Source of the DNA: Flavisphingopyxis sp963800335
GTDB taxonomy: Bacteria; Pseudomonadota; Alphaproteobacteria; Sphingomonadales; Sphingomonadaceae
Reading direction: 5' to 3'
DNA length: 64,000 bases
Assembly: GCA_963800335.1 (NCBI GenBank)
Contig: CAWDAN010000007.1
Coordinates: 496,001-560,000 of the forward strand
The notes below the pieces were generated by a model. The model had not been told where the DNA came from. It ran no database searches and was given only the letters and a program-made list of their open reading frames with translations. Within the stretch, counting starts at the first letter, position 1, and every line of letters begins with the position of its first letter. Shown here one piece after another: positions 20,442 through 29,967 of the stretch. The position numbers were made by a program, and so were the translations under genes.

Positions 20442-21995
20442 TCAATGGCCCTCGCCGGTCGCGGCGCCGTGCAGCGCTTCGCCCTTGGGCGTCAGCTTCG
20501 GCTTGCCGATCGCAAGATGCGCGTCACCGGCGGGTGCGGTCGCGGCAAGGCGCGCGGTCAGCGCGGTGACGTCGCCGCGGATCGGCGCGAGGAAACTTTC
20601 GGGATAGACCCCCATCCACAGGACGGCGGCGGCGATCGGCGCGAGCATCGCCCATTCGCGAATGGAAAGATCGGGCATCGCGCGAACGTCGTCATGGACG
20701 AGCTCGCCAAAGACGACGCGGCGATAGAGGTAGAGCATGTAGGCAGCGCCCAGAATGATTCCCGTCGTCGCGACAAAGGCCATCCAGCTCGATGCCTGGT
20801 AGATACCCATGATGCCGAGGAATTCGCCGACGAAGTTGCTCGTCCCCGGCAGGCCGACGCTGGCCATGGTGAACAGCATGAAGAACAGCGCATAACGCGG
20901 CATGTTGATCGCCAGGCCGCCATAGCGCGCGATCTCGCGCGTGTGGAGCCGGTCGTAGATCACGCCGACGCAGAGGAACAACGCGCCCGAAACGAGACCG
21001 TGGCCGAGCATGACCATGATCGCGCCCTCGATGCCCTGCTGGTTGAACGCGAACAGCCCGGCGGTGACGATCGCCATGTGCGCTACGCTCGAATAGGCAA
21101 TCAGCTTCTTCATGTCCGACTGCACCAGCGCGACAAGGCTGGTGTAGACCACCGCGACCATCGACAGGCCAAAGATCAGCCACATGAACTGGGCACTGGC
21201 ATCGGGGAACATCGGCAGGCTGAAGCGCAGGAAGCCGTAACCGCCCATCTTGAGCAGCACGCCGGCCAGGATCACCGAGCCCGCGGTCGGCGCCTGGACG
21301 TGCGCGTCGGGCAGCCAGGTGTGAACCGGCCACATCGGCATCTTGACCGCAAAGCTGGCGAAGAAGGCGAGCCACAGCCAGGTCTGCGCCTGCGCCGGGA
21401 AATCATATTGCATCAGCGTCGGGATGTCGGTCGTACCCGCAGCATTGGCCATCCACAGCATCGCGATCAGCATCAGCACCGATCCGAGCAGCGTGTAGAG
21501 GAAGAACTTGTAGCTGGCGTAGATCCGGTTGGTTCCGCCCCAGATGCCGATGATCAGGTACATCGGGATCAGCCCGGCCTCGAACAGGATATAGAACAGG
21601 AACAGGTCCTGCGCCGCGAATACGCCGATCATCAGCGTTTCCATCAGCAGGAAACACGCCATGTAGAGGCCGACGCGAGTCTTGATCGCCACCCAGCTGG
21701 CGCCGATGCAGATCGGCATCAGGAAGACGCTGAGCATGATCAGCATCAGCGCGATGCCGTCGATGCCGAGCGCCCATTTGAAGGTTCCGAACAGGGCGAT
21801 GCTTTCGACAAACTGCCACTGAGCGCCGCCAATGTCGTAATTCGCCCACAGCACGGCGCCGAGCGCAAGATCGACCAGCGTCGCGATGAGCGCGATCCAG
21901 CGTGCGGCACGATCACCGACGAACAGGCAGGCCAGCGCCGCCACAAACGGCACCGCGAGCATCAGGCTGAGGATAGGGAGACTGGACTCGATCAT
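20442..21995 (-). CDS. nuoM: NADH-quinone oxidoreductase subunit M
   Basis: A 517-residue antiporter-like subunit of complex I with about 14 membrane helices. The proton-channel glutamate is in FEAGLIPMYLIIGIWGG, the helix-7 region in FAVKMPMWPVHTWLPDAHV, and the helix-8 region in MKKLIAYSSVAHMAIVTAG. It is separated from nuoN and nuoL by one base on each side, showing tight operon packing. No frame disruption. Confidence 0.97.
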   Translation of the reverse strand: MIESSLPILSLMLAVPFVAALACLFVGDRAARWIALIATLVDLALGAVLWANYDIGGAQWQFVESIALFGTFKWALGIDGIALMLIMLSVFLMPICIGASWVAIKTRVGLYMACFLLMETLMIGVFAAQDLFLFYILFEAGLIPMYLIIGIWGGTNRIYASYKFFLYTLLGSVLMLIAMLWMANAAGTTDIPTLMQYDFPAQAQTWLWLAFFASFAVKMPMWPVHTWLPDAHVQAPTAGSVILAGVLLKMGGYGFLRFSLPMFPDASAQFMWLIFGLSMVAVVYTSLVALVQSDMKKLIAYSSVAHMAIVTAGLFAFNQQGIEGAIMVMLGHGLVSGALFLCVGVIYDRLHTREIARYGGLAINMPRYALFFMLFTMASVGLPGTSNFVGEFLGIMGIYQASSWMAFVATTGIILGAAYMLYLYRRVVFGELVHDDVRAMPDLSIREWAMLAPIAAAVLWMGVYPESFLAPIRGDVTALTARLAATAPAGDAHLAIGKPKLTPKGEALHGAATGEGH

Positions 21996-21996
21996 G

Positions 21997-24090
21997 TCAG
22001 AAACGCACCATTGCCCAGGTCGCGAGACCGGCGAGACCCAGCAGCATCACGAGCGCATAGGTATAAAGAAAACCCGACTGGAGCCGTCCGGTCAGGACGC
22101 TGCCGCCCTGCACCGCGCGCGCTGCGCCATCGGGGCCGAAACGGTCGATGATACCGACGTCGCCACGCTGCCAGAACAGGCGACCGAACCAGAAAGCGGG
22201 TCGCACGAAGATGACGTTGTAGAGCTCGTCGAAATACCATTTGTTGAGCAGGAAGGTGTAGAGCGGTCCGAACATCGCGGTGAAGCGCGCAGGCGCGCCC
22301 GGATCGCGGATATAGTTGTTATACGCTATCCACAGACCGGTCAGCATCACGACGAACGGCGTGAACATCACCCAGGTCGGCACTTCGTGGCTTGCGTGCG
22401 CGAGATGCGCGTCGAACGCGATGCTGCCGTTCCAGAAGGCGAGACCGCCCTCGGGATCGACGAAGACATGGTGGAACACCTGTCCGGCGGCGACCGCACC
22501 GATCGACAGGACGATCAACGGGACGAGCATCGACCATGGGCTTTCGTGCGGGTGATAGCCGCCGGTTCCGTCGCTCAGATCGGCTGTAGCGGGGCCATGT
22601 TGCGCGGGTTCGTGCCCGGCATCTTCCTGCGACGGAGGATTGTCGTGATCGCTGTCGGCGTGATGATCGCCATGCGCATCATGCAGCGCGTGCGCGATAT
22701 GCTCGCTCTGCGTCCAGCGCGCCTTGCCGAAGAAGGTCAGGAAGATCAGCCGCCAGCTGTAGAAGCTCGTTAGGAGAGCGGCGAACGCGCCGACGAGGAA
22801 AGCGACATGGCCGCCTTCGACGCCGAGCGATCCGGCCGCCCAGGCGCTTTCGAGGATCGCATCCTTCGACCAGAATCCGGCGAAACCGACCGCAAGTCCG
22901 GGAATGCCGACGCCGGTGATCGCCAGCGTACCGGCAACCATCGCCCAGAAGGTCAGCGGGATGCGTTTCCGCAGCGCGCCGTAATAGCGCATGTCCTGTT
23001 CATGGTGCATCGCATGGATCACGCTGCCCGCGCCAAGGAACAGCAGCGCCTTGAAGAACGCGTGGGTGAACAGATGGAACATCGCCGCGCCATAGGCACC
23101 GACGCCCGCGGCGAAGAACATGTAACCCAATTGGCTGCAGGTCGAATAGGCGATGACGCGCTTGATGTCGGTCTGCGTCGTCGCGACGGTGGCAGCGAAC
23201 AGGCAGGTCGCCGCGCCGATGAAGATGACGAAGCCCTGCGCGACGGGCGCGGCTTCGAACATCGGCGACAGGCGGCAGACCATGAACACGCCGGCGGTGA
23301 CCATCGTCGCGGCGTGGATCAGCGCGCTGACCGGGGTCGGGCCTTCCATTGCGTCGGGCAGCCAGGTGTGGAGGCCCAATTGCGCCGACTTGCCCATCGC
23401 GCCAACGAACAGCAGCAGGGTGAGGATCGTCATCGTGTCGAGCCGCATGCCGAGGAAGGTGATCGCGCTGCCCGCCATGCCCGGTGCGGCGGCGAGGATG
23501 TCGGGGATCGAGACCGTCCCGAAGACGAGGAAGGTGCCGAAGATACCCAGCATGAAGCCGAGATCGCCGACGCGGTTGACGACGAACGCCTTGATCGCGG
23601 CGGCGTTGGCGCTGGGCTTCTTGAACCAGAATCCGATCAGCAGATACGAGGCCAGGCCGACGCCTTCCCAGCCGAAGAACATCTGGACCAGGTTGTTGGC
23701 GGTGACCAGCATCAGCATCGCGAAGGTGAACAGCGACAGATAGGCGAAGAAGCGCGGCTGGTCGGGGTCTTCGTCCATATAGCCCCAGCTGTAGATATGG
23801 ACGAGGCTCGACACGCTCGTGACGACGACGAGCATCACTGCGGTCAGCGTATCGACGCGCAGGCTCCAGGCGATATCGAGACCGCCCGACTGCATCCAGG
23901 TGAACAGCGGCGTGACGTTTGGCGATGCGTTACCCGCGACGAAGGCGAGGAAGATCGGCCAGCTCAGCGCGCACGAGGTCAGCAGCGCGCCGGTCGTGAT
24001 CGCCTTGGCGACGACGTTGCCGAGCATGCGGTTGCCGAGCCCGGCGACGAGCGCGGCGAGCAGCGGCAGGAAAACGATAAGCTTGATCAC
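21997..24090 (-). CDS. nuoL: NADH-quinone oxidoreductase subunit L
   Basis: The largest antiporter-like subunit, 697 residues, including the C-terminal lateral helix that lies along the membrane arm. Motifs include WEGVGLASYLLIGFWF, LGLHTWLPDAMEGPTPVSAL and DIKRVIAYSTCSQLGYMF. A loop at about residues 460-510 is very rich in His and Asp (HALHDAHGDHHADSDHD), more than usual in E. coli-type NuoL. It ends one base before nuoM. Confidence 0.97.
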   Translation of the reverse strand: MIKLIVFLPLLAALVAGLGNRMLGNVVAKAITTGALLTSCALSWPIFLAFVAGNASPNVTPLFTWMQSGGLDIAWSLRVDTLTAVMLVVVTSVSSLVHIYSWGYMDEDPDQPRFFAYLSLFTFAMLMLVTANNLVQMFFGWEGVGLASYLLIGFWFKKPSANAAAIKAFVVNRVGDLGFMLGIFGTFLVFGTVSIPDILAAAPGMAGSAITFLGMRLDTMTILTLLLFVGAMGKSAQLGLHTWLPDAMEGPTPVSALIHAATMVTAGVFMVCRLSPMFEAAPVAQGFVIFIGAATCLFAATVATTQTDIKRVIAYSTCSQLGYMFFAAGVGAYGAAMFHLFTHAFFKALLFLGAGSVIHAMHHEQDMRYYGALRKRIPLTFWAMVAGTLAITGVGIPGLAVGFAGFWSKDAILESAWAAGSLGVEGGHVAFLVGAFAALLTSFYSWRLIFLTFFGKARWTQSEHIAHALHDAHGDHHADSDHDNPPSQEDAGHEPAQHGPATADLSDGTGGYHPHESPWSMLVPLIVLSIGAVAAGQVFHHVFVDPEGGLAFWNGSIAFDAHLAHASHEVPTWVMFTPFVVMLTGLWIAYNNYIRDPGAPARFTAMFGPLYTFLLNKWYFDELYNVIFVRPAFWFGRLFWQRGDVGIIDRFGPDGAARAVQGGSVLTGRLQSGFLYTYALVMLLGLAGLATWAMVRF

Positions 24091-24097
24091 GCCGGAT

Positions 24098-24403
24098 CTA
24101 TCCCTTCATCCGGTTGACGTCGTCGACGGCGATCGTGCCGCGGCCACGGAAATAGATGACGAGGATGGCAAGTCCGATCGCCGCCTCGCCCGCTGCGACG
24201 GTGAGGACGAACATCGAAAACACCTGCCCGACGAGATCGCCGAGATAGGCGCTGAAGGCGACGAGGTTGATGTTCACGCTGAGCAGGATCAGCTCGATCG
24301 CCATCAGGATGATGATCACGTTCTTGCGGTTGATGAAGATGCCGAGCACGCCGAGCACGAACAGGATCGCGCCGACGACGAGGTAATGCGTCAAACCAAT
24401 CAC
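24098..24403 (-). CDS. nuoK: NADH-quinone oxidoreductase subunit K
   Basis: A 101-residue subunit with three transmembrane helices, carrying the two buried glutamates essential for proton pumping, Glu37 in MAIELILLSVNI and Glu73 in AAGEAAIGLAI. It begins with GTG inside a GTGA overlap with the nuoJ stop, and GGGGGTAG lies upstream. The start codon is not ATG, which is why the gene is easy to miss. Confidence 0.95.
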   Translation of the reverse strand: MIGLTHYLVVGAILFVLGVLGIFINRKNVIIILMAIELILLSVNINLVAFSAYLGDLVGQVFSMFVLTVAAGEAAIGLAILVIYFRGRGTIAVDDVNRMKG

Positions 24404-25011
24404 AGTTCTACCCCCTGCCCGCTTTCGGGCCGCGTCAGGCGCGTTGCGTCTTCGGGACGACGTCGGACCTGGTGGCCGATATCCTGCGGCTTGACGCCGC
24501 CACGCTTGCGATGGGTCAGGACAATCGCGCCGACCATCGCGACGAGCAGGATGATCCCTGCCGCCTCGAACAGGAAGATGTAGCGCGTATAGAGCAACTG
24601 CCCGATCGCCTGCGTGTTCGAAACGTCGCTCGCCACCGGTGCGATCCGCGCGCCCATGTCGATCGCGCCCGCGCTCCATGCGCCGATGGCAAAGACGATC
24701 TCGACCGCCAGCACGATCGCAAGCAACGCCCCTAACGGCAGGTAGCGCACGAAACCGGCGCGCAATTCGGCAAAATCGACGTCGAGCATCATGACGACGA
24801 ACAGGAACAGCACCGCGACCGCGCCGACATAGACGATGATCAGCAGCATCGCGATGAACTCGGCACCAAGCAGGATCATCAATCCCGCCGCGTTGAAGAA
24901 GGCGAGGATCAACCACAGCACCGAATGGACCGGATTGCGCGCGAACACCGTCAGCGCGCCGCTGGCGATCACCAGCGTAGCGAACAGGTAAAAGGCGATC
25001 GTCTGGATCAC
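24400..25011 (-). CDS. nuoJ: NADH-quinone oxidoreductase subunit J
   Basis: A 203-residue membrane subunit of complex I with five helices. The conserved helix-3 region is LLIIVYVGAVAVLFLFVVMML. The C-terminus carries a hydrophilic tail. Its stop overlaps the nuoK GTG by four bases; 36 bases separate it from nuoI. Confidence 0.95.
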   Translation of the reverse strand: MIQTIAFYLFATLVIASGALTVFARNPVHSVLWLILAFFNAAGLMILLGAEFIAMLLIIVYVGAVAVLFLFVVMMLDVDFAELRAGFVRYLPLGALLAIVLAVEIVFAIGAWSAGAIDMGARIAPVASDVSNTQAIGQLLYTRYIFLFEAAGIILLVAMVGAIVLTHRKRGGVKPQDIGHQVRRRPEDATRLTRPESGQGVEL

Positions 25012-25047
25012 GTGATTCTGGTGCCCCTTTTGAGTCGTGCGAGCCGG

Positions 25048-25530
25048 TTAGCGATAGGGCGCATCGGCGGCAAGGTTCGCCGCGATTGCGCGTTCCCATT
25101 TGTCGCCGTTCTCAAGCAATTTGCCCTTGTCGTAGATCAGTTCTTCGCGGGTTTCGGTCGAATATTCGAAATTGGGCCCCTCGACGATCGCGTCGACCGG
25201 GCACGCTTCCTGGCAGAAGCCGCAATAGATGCACTTGGTCATGTCGATGTCGTAGCGCGTCGTCCGGCGACTGCCGTCGTCGCGCGGCTCGGCCTCGATC
25301 GTGATCGCCTGCGCCGGGCACACCGCCTCGCACAGTTTGCACGCGATGCAGCGCTCCTCGCCATTGGGATAGCGGCGCAGCGCATGCTCGCCGCGAAAAC
25401 GCGGGCTGAGCGGGTTCTTCTCGTACGGATAGTTGATCGTCGCCTTGGGCTTGAAGAAATACTTCAAGGTCAGCCAGTGCGCCTTGACGAACTCGACGAG
25501 GAAGAAGGATTTGAAAAGGTGGGCGATCAT
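25048..25530 (-). CDS. nuoI: NADH-quinone oxidoreductase subunit I
   Basis: A 160-residue peripheral-arm subunit holding iron-sulfur clusters N6a and N6b. The two CxxCxxCxxxCP motifs are at Cys61/64/67/71 (CIACKLCEAVCP) and Cys100/103/106/110 (CIYCGFCQEACP). It starts at MIAHLFKSF, whose ATG overlaps the nuoH stop as TAATG. Electrons pass from here to N2 in NuoB. Confidence 0.97.
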   Translation of the reverse strand: MIAHLFKSFFLVEFVKAHWLTLKYFFKPKATINYPYEKNPLSPRFRGEHALRRYPNGEERCIACKLCEAVCPAQAITIEAEPRDDGSRRTTRYDIDMTKCIYCGFCQEACPVDAIVEGPNFEYSTETREELIYDKGKLLENGDKWERAIAANLAADAPYR

Positions 25531-26573
25531 TACGAGTACCTTGTCAGCATCAGCCAACCCGACACGAGGCAGACCCAGAACAGCGAAATCGGCAGGAAGA
25601 CCTTCCAGCCCAGCCGCATCAGCTGGTCATAGCGATAGCGCGGGACGGTCGCCTTGACCCAGCTGAAGATGAAGAAGAAAAGGAGTATCTTGGCGAACAG
25701 CCAGATGATGCCCGGGATCGCGTAGAGCGGCGCCCAGTCGATCGGCGGCAGCCAGCCGCCCCAGAACAGGATCGCGTTCAGTGCGCACATCAGGATGACG
25801 TTGGCGTATTCGCCAAGCCAGAACAGAGCGAAGCTCATCGACGAATATTCGGTCTGATAGCCCGCGACGAGCTCGCTCTCGGCCTCGGTCAGGTCGAACG
25901 GCGCGCGCGCGGTTTCGGCCATCGAGCTGATCAGGAACATCACCGCAATCGGGAACAGCAGCGGGTTGAGGCCATTGGCGCTGAATATGCCGAGGATGTT
26001 GCCCTTCTGCGCCAGCGTGATGACGCTCAGATTGAACGAGCCGGCATAGAGCACGACCGAGATCAGGATGAAGCCGATCGAGACTTCGTAGCTGATCATC
26101 TGCGCGGCGGCGCGCAGCGCGGAGAAGAACGGGTATTTCGAATTCGACGCCCAGCCCGAAATGACGACGCCGTAAACGCCGAGCGAGCTGATCGCGAGGA
26201 TGTAGAGCAGGCCGACGTTGATGTTCGGCAAGACCACGCCCGCCTGGAACGGGATCACCGCCCACGCCATCAGCGCGACGGTAAAGGTGATGATCGGTGC
26301 GATCAGGAACAGGCCGCGATTGGCGCCCGACGGGATGATCGTTTCCTGCAGGAACACCTTGAGGCCGTCGGCGAACGATTGCAGCAAGCCGAACGGACCG
26401 ACGACATTGGGCCCGCGACGCAGCGCGATCGCCGCCCAGATCTTGCGATCGGCATAGATGATCATCGCCACCGCGAGCATCAGCGGCAGCGCGATCGCGA
26501 GGATGCCGATGATCGTCGCGAGGAACCACGCCCAGTCGTAAGTCATACTAAACGATTGGAACCACGCGGTCAT
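25530..26573 (-). CDS. nuoH: NADH-quinone oxidoreductase subunit H
   Basis: A 347-residue membrane subunit that forms much of the quinone-binding chamber. Diagnostic segments are YADRKIWAAIALRRGPNVVGPFG, AETARAPFDLTEAESELVAGY and EYSSMSFALFWLGEYAN. The start at MTAWFQSF is supported by family length and by its ATGA overlap with the stop of the inserted 92-residue gene; the frame is open 100 codons further upstream, but that stretch is the inserted gene in another frame. Confidence 0.96.
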   Translation of the reverse strand: MTAWFQSFSMTYDWAWFLATIIGILAIALPLMLAVAMIIYADRKIWAAIALRRGPNVVGPFGLLQSFADGLKVFLQETIIPSGANRGLFLIAPIITFTVALMAWAVIPFQAGVVLPNINVGLLYILAISSLGVYGVVISGWASNSKYPFFSALRAAAQMISYEVSIGFILISVVLYAGSFNLSVITLAQKGNILGIFSANGLNPLLFPIAVMFLISSMAETARAPFDLTEAESELVAGYQTEYSSMSFALFWLGEYANVILMCALNAILFWGGWLPPIDWAPLYAIPGIIWLFAKILLFFFIFSWVKATVPRYRYDQLMRLGWKVFLPISLFWVCLVSGWLMLTRYS

Positions 26574-26848
26574 GCCATCACCCCTTGTGATTTCATTCGC
26601 GATTCCAGCAGATAAAGAGCCGCTGCGCCAAAGAATGGAAATGCTGCATAAAGCAGCGACGATCCCACGGCCTGCAGAATAAGCATGAATTCGGCTAGGC
26701 TGTGGTCGGCGTAAGCACTGCCGAAGGCACGCTCCACCGTTTCCCACATCGTTCCAAGTGTGGAACCAAGCGTCGTTATCGCCACGATAATCCCGATCCA
26801 AAAAAGAATGGGCGACGCGTTGCGCATTGAGAAACGAAAAAATCTCAT
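26570..26848 (-). CDS. Small two-helix membrane protein inserted between nuoG and nuoH
   Basis: A 92-residue protein with two hydrophobic segments, about 12-34 (SPILFWIGIIVAITTLG) and about 53-80 (FMLILQAVGSSLLYAAFPFF). Its ATG overlaps the nuoG stop as ATGA and its stop overlaps the nuoH start as ATGA, so it is locked into the operon by translational coupling on both sides. Base composition is lower in GC than its neighbours (31 of 60 G+C in 26761-26820). I recognise no family. It may be an accessory of complex I or a passenger gene; both are inference. Confidence 0.7.
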   Translation of the reverse strand: MRFFRFSMRNASPILFWIGIIVAITTLGSTLGTMWETVERAFGSAYADHSLAEFMLILQAVGSSLLYAAFPFFGAAALYLLESRMKSQGVMA

Positions 26849-28857
26849 TCCGCGGCCTCCAGCAGTTCGTCACCGTGGAGAATTTCGGACGAGCAGCGCT
26901 GCATCGTCGGGCTGGCGCGGCAAATCGCGTTGGTCAGGTAGAAATCTGCAATCGGATAGGCGATCTCGCCCTTGGCTTTCGCATCGAGTTTGGGCGCGCT
27001 GAAGTCGTATCCGGCAAGCCCTTCGCGGCCGAGTGCGGGCACGGCGGTGATCATCGCGGCGCGCAGGCCATCGAAACTGTCGAACCCGACATCGACGCCG
27101 CAGGCATCGGCGAGTGCGCGCAAAATGCTCCAGTCCTCGCGCGCGTCGCCGGGCGCGAACACCGCCTTGTCGGAATACTGCACGCGTCCTTCGGTATTGA
27201 CCCAGGTGCCGTGCTTTTCGGCATAGCTCGCGCCGGGCAGGACGACATCGGCGGCATGCGCGCCGGCGTCGCCGTGATGGCCGATATAGACCTTGAAGCT
27301 GCCATCGAAGCCCGAATAATCGACCTCGTCGGCGCCGAGGAAGAAGGCGAGCTTGGGCTTCGCCGCGACGATGTCGGCGATGCCGCCCGTCTGCGCAAAG
27401 CCGAGCATCAGTCCGCCCATCCGGCTCGCGCTGGCGTGAACGACGTTGAAGCCGTTCCAGCCCTCGGACACCAGGCCAAGCGTTTTGATCAGGCCCATCG
27501 CCGCGCCCTGCACGCCGTCGACCTTGAGCGCCCCGCCGCCGACGATGACCATCGGCCGCTTGGCGTCCTTGAACGCGTCGGTCGCGGCCTTGGGCAATTT
27601 GGCAATGAGCGACGCATCGTTGCCCAGCCATTCGACCGCGTAGGTCAAATCGACCTCGGGGCCGATGCCGAACACCTTGGCGCCGCGCTTGATCGCCTTG
27701 CGCACGCGCGTGTTGATCAGCGGCGCTTCCCAGCGCAGATTGCTGCCGATCAACAGGATCGCGTCGGCATCTTCGACGCCCGCGATCGTGCTGTTGAAAT
27801 TTACTGCGCCAAGGTTCGACACGTCATAAGCCAGACCGGTCTGGCGTCCCTCGAGCATGTCCGACCCGAGCGCCTTGACCAGCGATTTGGCTGCGAACAT
27901 CGTCTCGCAATCGACCTGGTCGCCGGCGATCGCCGCGACCGAGCCCTTGGCCGACCTGGCGACCTTGGCGATGGCAGCAAACGCCTCGTCCCAGCTCGCC
28001 GCGACAAGCTTGCCACCTTGGCGAACGAACGGCTTGTCGAGCCGGCGACGAACGAGACCGTCGACATGGTGGCGCGTCTTGTCGTGCGCCCATTCCTCGT
28101 TGACGTCCTCGTTGATCCGCGGAAGCACGCGCAGCACCTGGCGGCCGCGGCTGTCGAGGCGGATGTTGCTGCCGACGCCATCCATGACGTCGATCGCGAG
28201 CGTTTTCTTGAGTTCCCACGGCCGCGCTTCGAACGCGTAGGGCTTCGATGTCAGCGCACCGACCGGGCAGAGATCGACGACATTGCCCGACAGCTCGCTC
28301 TGGATCGCGTGCTCGAGATAGGTCGTGATCTGCATGTCTTCGCCGCGATACAGCGCGCCGATATCCTCGACCCCGGCGACCTCCTCGGCAAAGCGGATGC
28401 AGCGGGTGCACTGGATGCAGCGCGTCATCACCGTCTTGACGATCGGGCCCATGTATTTCTCGGTCACCGCGCGCTTGTTGGCGTCGTAGCGGCTATGGCC
28501 ACGGCCATAAGCGATCGACTGGTCCTGCAGGTCGCATTCGCCGCCCTGGTCGCAAATCGGGCAATCGAGCGGATGGTTTATGAGGAGGAATTCCATCACC
28601 CCTTCGCGCGCATGCTTGACCATTGGCGTGTCGGTGCGGATCTCCTGCCCCTCGGTCGCCGGCAGCGCGCAGCTCGCCTGCGGCTTGGGCGGGCCGGGCT
28701 TCACTTCGACGAGGCACATGCGGCAATTGCCCGCGATCGAAAGGCGCTCGTGATAGCAGAAGCGAGGGATTTCTTTGCCGGCAAGCTCGCACGCCTGCAG
28801 CACGGTTGCGCCGTCAGGTACGTCGACCTGGGTGCCGTCTACGGTGACTTTAGGCAT
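26845..28857 (-). CDS. nuoG: NADH-quinone oxidoreductase subunit G
   Basis: A 670-residue peripheral-arm subunit with the N-terminal ferredoxin-like N1b cluster (CYHERLSIAGNCRMCLVEV), the His-Cys N5 ligand set (HPLDCPICDQGGECDLQDQ), the N4-type motif CIQCTRCIRFAEE, and a molybdopterin-oxidoreductase-like C-terminal domain lacking cofactor function. It begins at MPKVTVDG; the 247 bases upstream separate it from two secreted paralogs rather than from nuoF, which is unusual. Confidence 0.96.
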   Translation of the reverse strand: MPKVTVDGTQVDVPDGATVLQACELAGKEIPRFCYHERLSIAGNCRMCLVEVKPGPPKPQASCALPATEGQEIRTDTPMVKHAREGVMEFLLINHPLDCPICDQGGECDLQDQSIAYGRGHSRYDANKRAVTEKYMGPIVKTVMTRCIQCTRCIRFAEEVAGVEDIGALYRGEDMQITTYLEHAIQSELSGNVVDLCPVGALTSKPYAFEARPWELKKTLAIDVMDGVGSNIRLDSRGRQVLRVLPRINEDVNEEWAHDKTRHHVDGLVRRRLDKPFVRQGGKLVAASWDEAFAAIAKVARSAKGSVAAIAGDQVDCETMFAAKSLVKALGSDMLEGRQTGLAYDVSNLGAVNFNSTIAGVEDADAILLIGSNLRWEAPLINTRVRKAIKRGAKVFGIGPEVDLTYAVEWLGNDASLIAKLPKAATDAFKDAKRPMVIVGGGALKVDGVQGAAMGLIKTLGLVSEGWNGFNVVHASASRMGGLMLGFAQTGGIADIVAAKPKLAFFLGADEVDYSGFDGSFKVYIGHHGDAGAHAADVVLPGASYAEKHGTWVNTEGRVQYSDKAVFAPGDAREDWSILRALADACGVDVGFDSFDGLRAAMITAVPALGREGLAGYDFSAPKLDAKAKGEIAYPIADFYLTNAICRASPTMQRCSSEILHGDELLEAAE

Positions 28858-29104
28858 TCAATATCCCACCAAAATTCGCCGGTCGCTGGGGCAACTTTGC
28901 AGAGTGACGGGTGCGTCGCGCTGATGCGCTTGCCTCCGACTCGCCAAACCCGGCCCCCACTAGCAGCCGTCAAGGCGATGTTAAATGTCCAAAGGGCCCT
29001 AAAACCGAAATTTTCAGCCGATATCGTTCGATTGAAAGCGATTTTGGTCGTAACGGCGGGGTGATCCCCGCTGTCTCAATGAATTGTCCGTCAGGGTAGT
29101 GTGT

Positions 29105-29878
29105 TCAGAATGTGAACGGCTTCCCGGCACGATACTGTTGCCAATGGTACAGGCCGCTGGCGACGAAGGTTCGCTGAAACCAGTTCGAAAGTTGTTCTTC
29201 GCCAAAGAAGACATTGCACAAAGGCGTTTTCTGCTCGAGTTGGCGAAGCGCAGCTCCCTCTTCATCGCTGCCCGGTTCGCGCATCAGCGAGTAATAAGCT
29301 TCCTTGGGCGCAAGTGCTGCGCGGCATTCGTAGCCGAGCTGTGTCATCGTCAACAGATTGGTCGTCGATCGCTCCGCAACCTCGATCGCCTGAAGATAAT
29401 CGATAAGTTCGTCCTGGCTCTGGACCGGGACGGTGTCGGCCACCTCGGGACGGGCGGCGATGATATGGGCCGCCAAAGCACCACGCATGAAATCTCGGTC
29501 AATATAGATCCGCTTGACCGCACAGCCGCGGAGGCGGGTGTAATATCGCTGTTCGTCCGAAAGGTTGTGGCCTTCGGGGGTCATCGCGGCGTCGAGCAGA
29601 TTGCGCGCGCGGTCGAGATTGAGACCCACCGCGCACCGGGCAAAGCGGTCGGCGACGTAGAAGCCCTCCTCCTGGGCGACCTTGCCGCGATAGACATACG
29701 GCTTGAGCTGTTCGAGCATCAACAGCGAGGCATCGAGCGAATCGCCCTCAAAAACCGGCGCCATCCCGCCAATACGTGCAGGAGCGCTCGTCCTTTGCGC
29801 CATTGCCCCGGGGGCGAACGCTAAGAACGCCACCCATGCGAGACCCGCAATCGTTCCCAGTAAAACCCGTCTATTCAT
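29105..29878 (-). CDS. Secreted four-cysteine protein, paralog 1
   Basis: A 257-residue exported protein with a signal peptide (1-27, ending GAMAQ). It shares with its upstream neighbour the ordered motifs RFARCAV, RGCAVKRIYIDRDFMRGALA, LTMTQLGYECRAAL, EPGSDEE, and TPLCNVFF followed by FQRTFVASGLYHW. Four cysteines are conserved in both, suggesting two disulfides in the periplasm. I do not recognise the family. It lies inside the nuo operon, between nuoF and nuoG on the same strand, separated by larger gaps than the nuo genes themselves. The role, if any, in respiration is unknown. Confidence 0.7.
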   Translation of the reverse strand: MNRRVLLGTIAGLAWVAFLAFAPGAMAQRTSAPARIGGMAPVFEGDSLDASLLMLEQLKPYVYRGKVAQEEGFYVADRFARCAVGLNLDRARNLLDAAMTPEGHNLSDEQRYYTRLRGCAVKRIYIDRDFMRGALAAHIIAARPEVADTVPVQSQDELIDYLQAIEVAERSTTNLLTMTQLGYECRAALAPKEAYYSLMREPGSDEEGAALRQLEQKTPLCNVFFGEEQLSNWFQRTFVASGLYHWQQYRAGKPFTF

Positions 29879-29967
29879 GATCGCTCCCCAGATCGTCGAG
29901 AGCTTAAAAGACGAAAAAGTCGATGAATATCAGGTGAACGGCAGCTTGGTGCAGCTATCTATCGTCG

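Noticed and set aside
20250..24117. Long plus-strand open frames (633 and 436 codons) opposite nuoL-N, rich in Asp, His and Arg
   Set aside because: They are antisense shadows of strongly conserved nuo genes in GC-rich DNA; composition is typical of frame shadows and no motif is present.
26827..29064. 745-codon plus-strand frame opposite nuoG
   Set aside because: Antisense shadow; nuoG is intact with all cysteine motifs.
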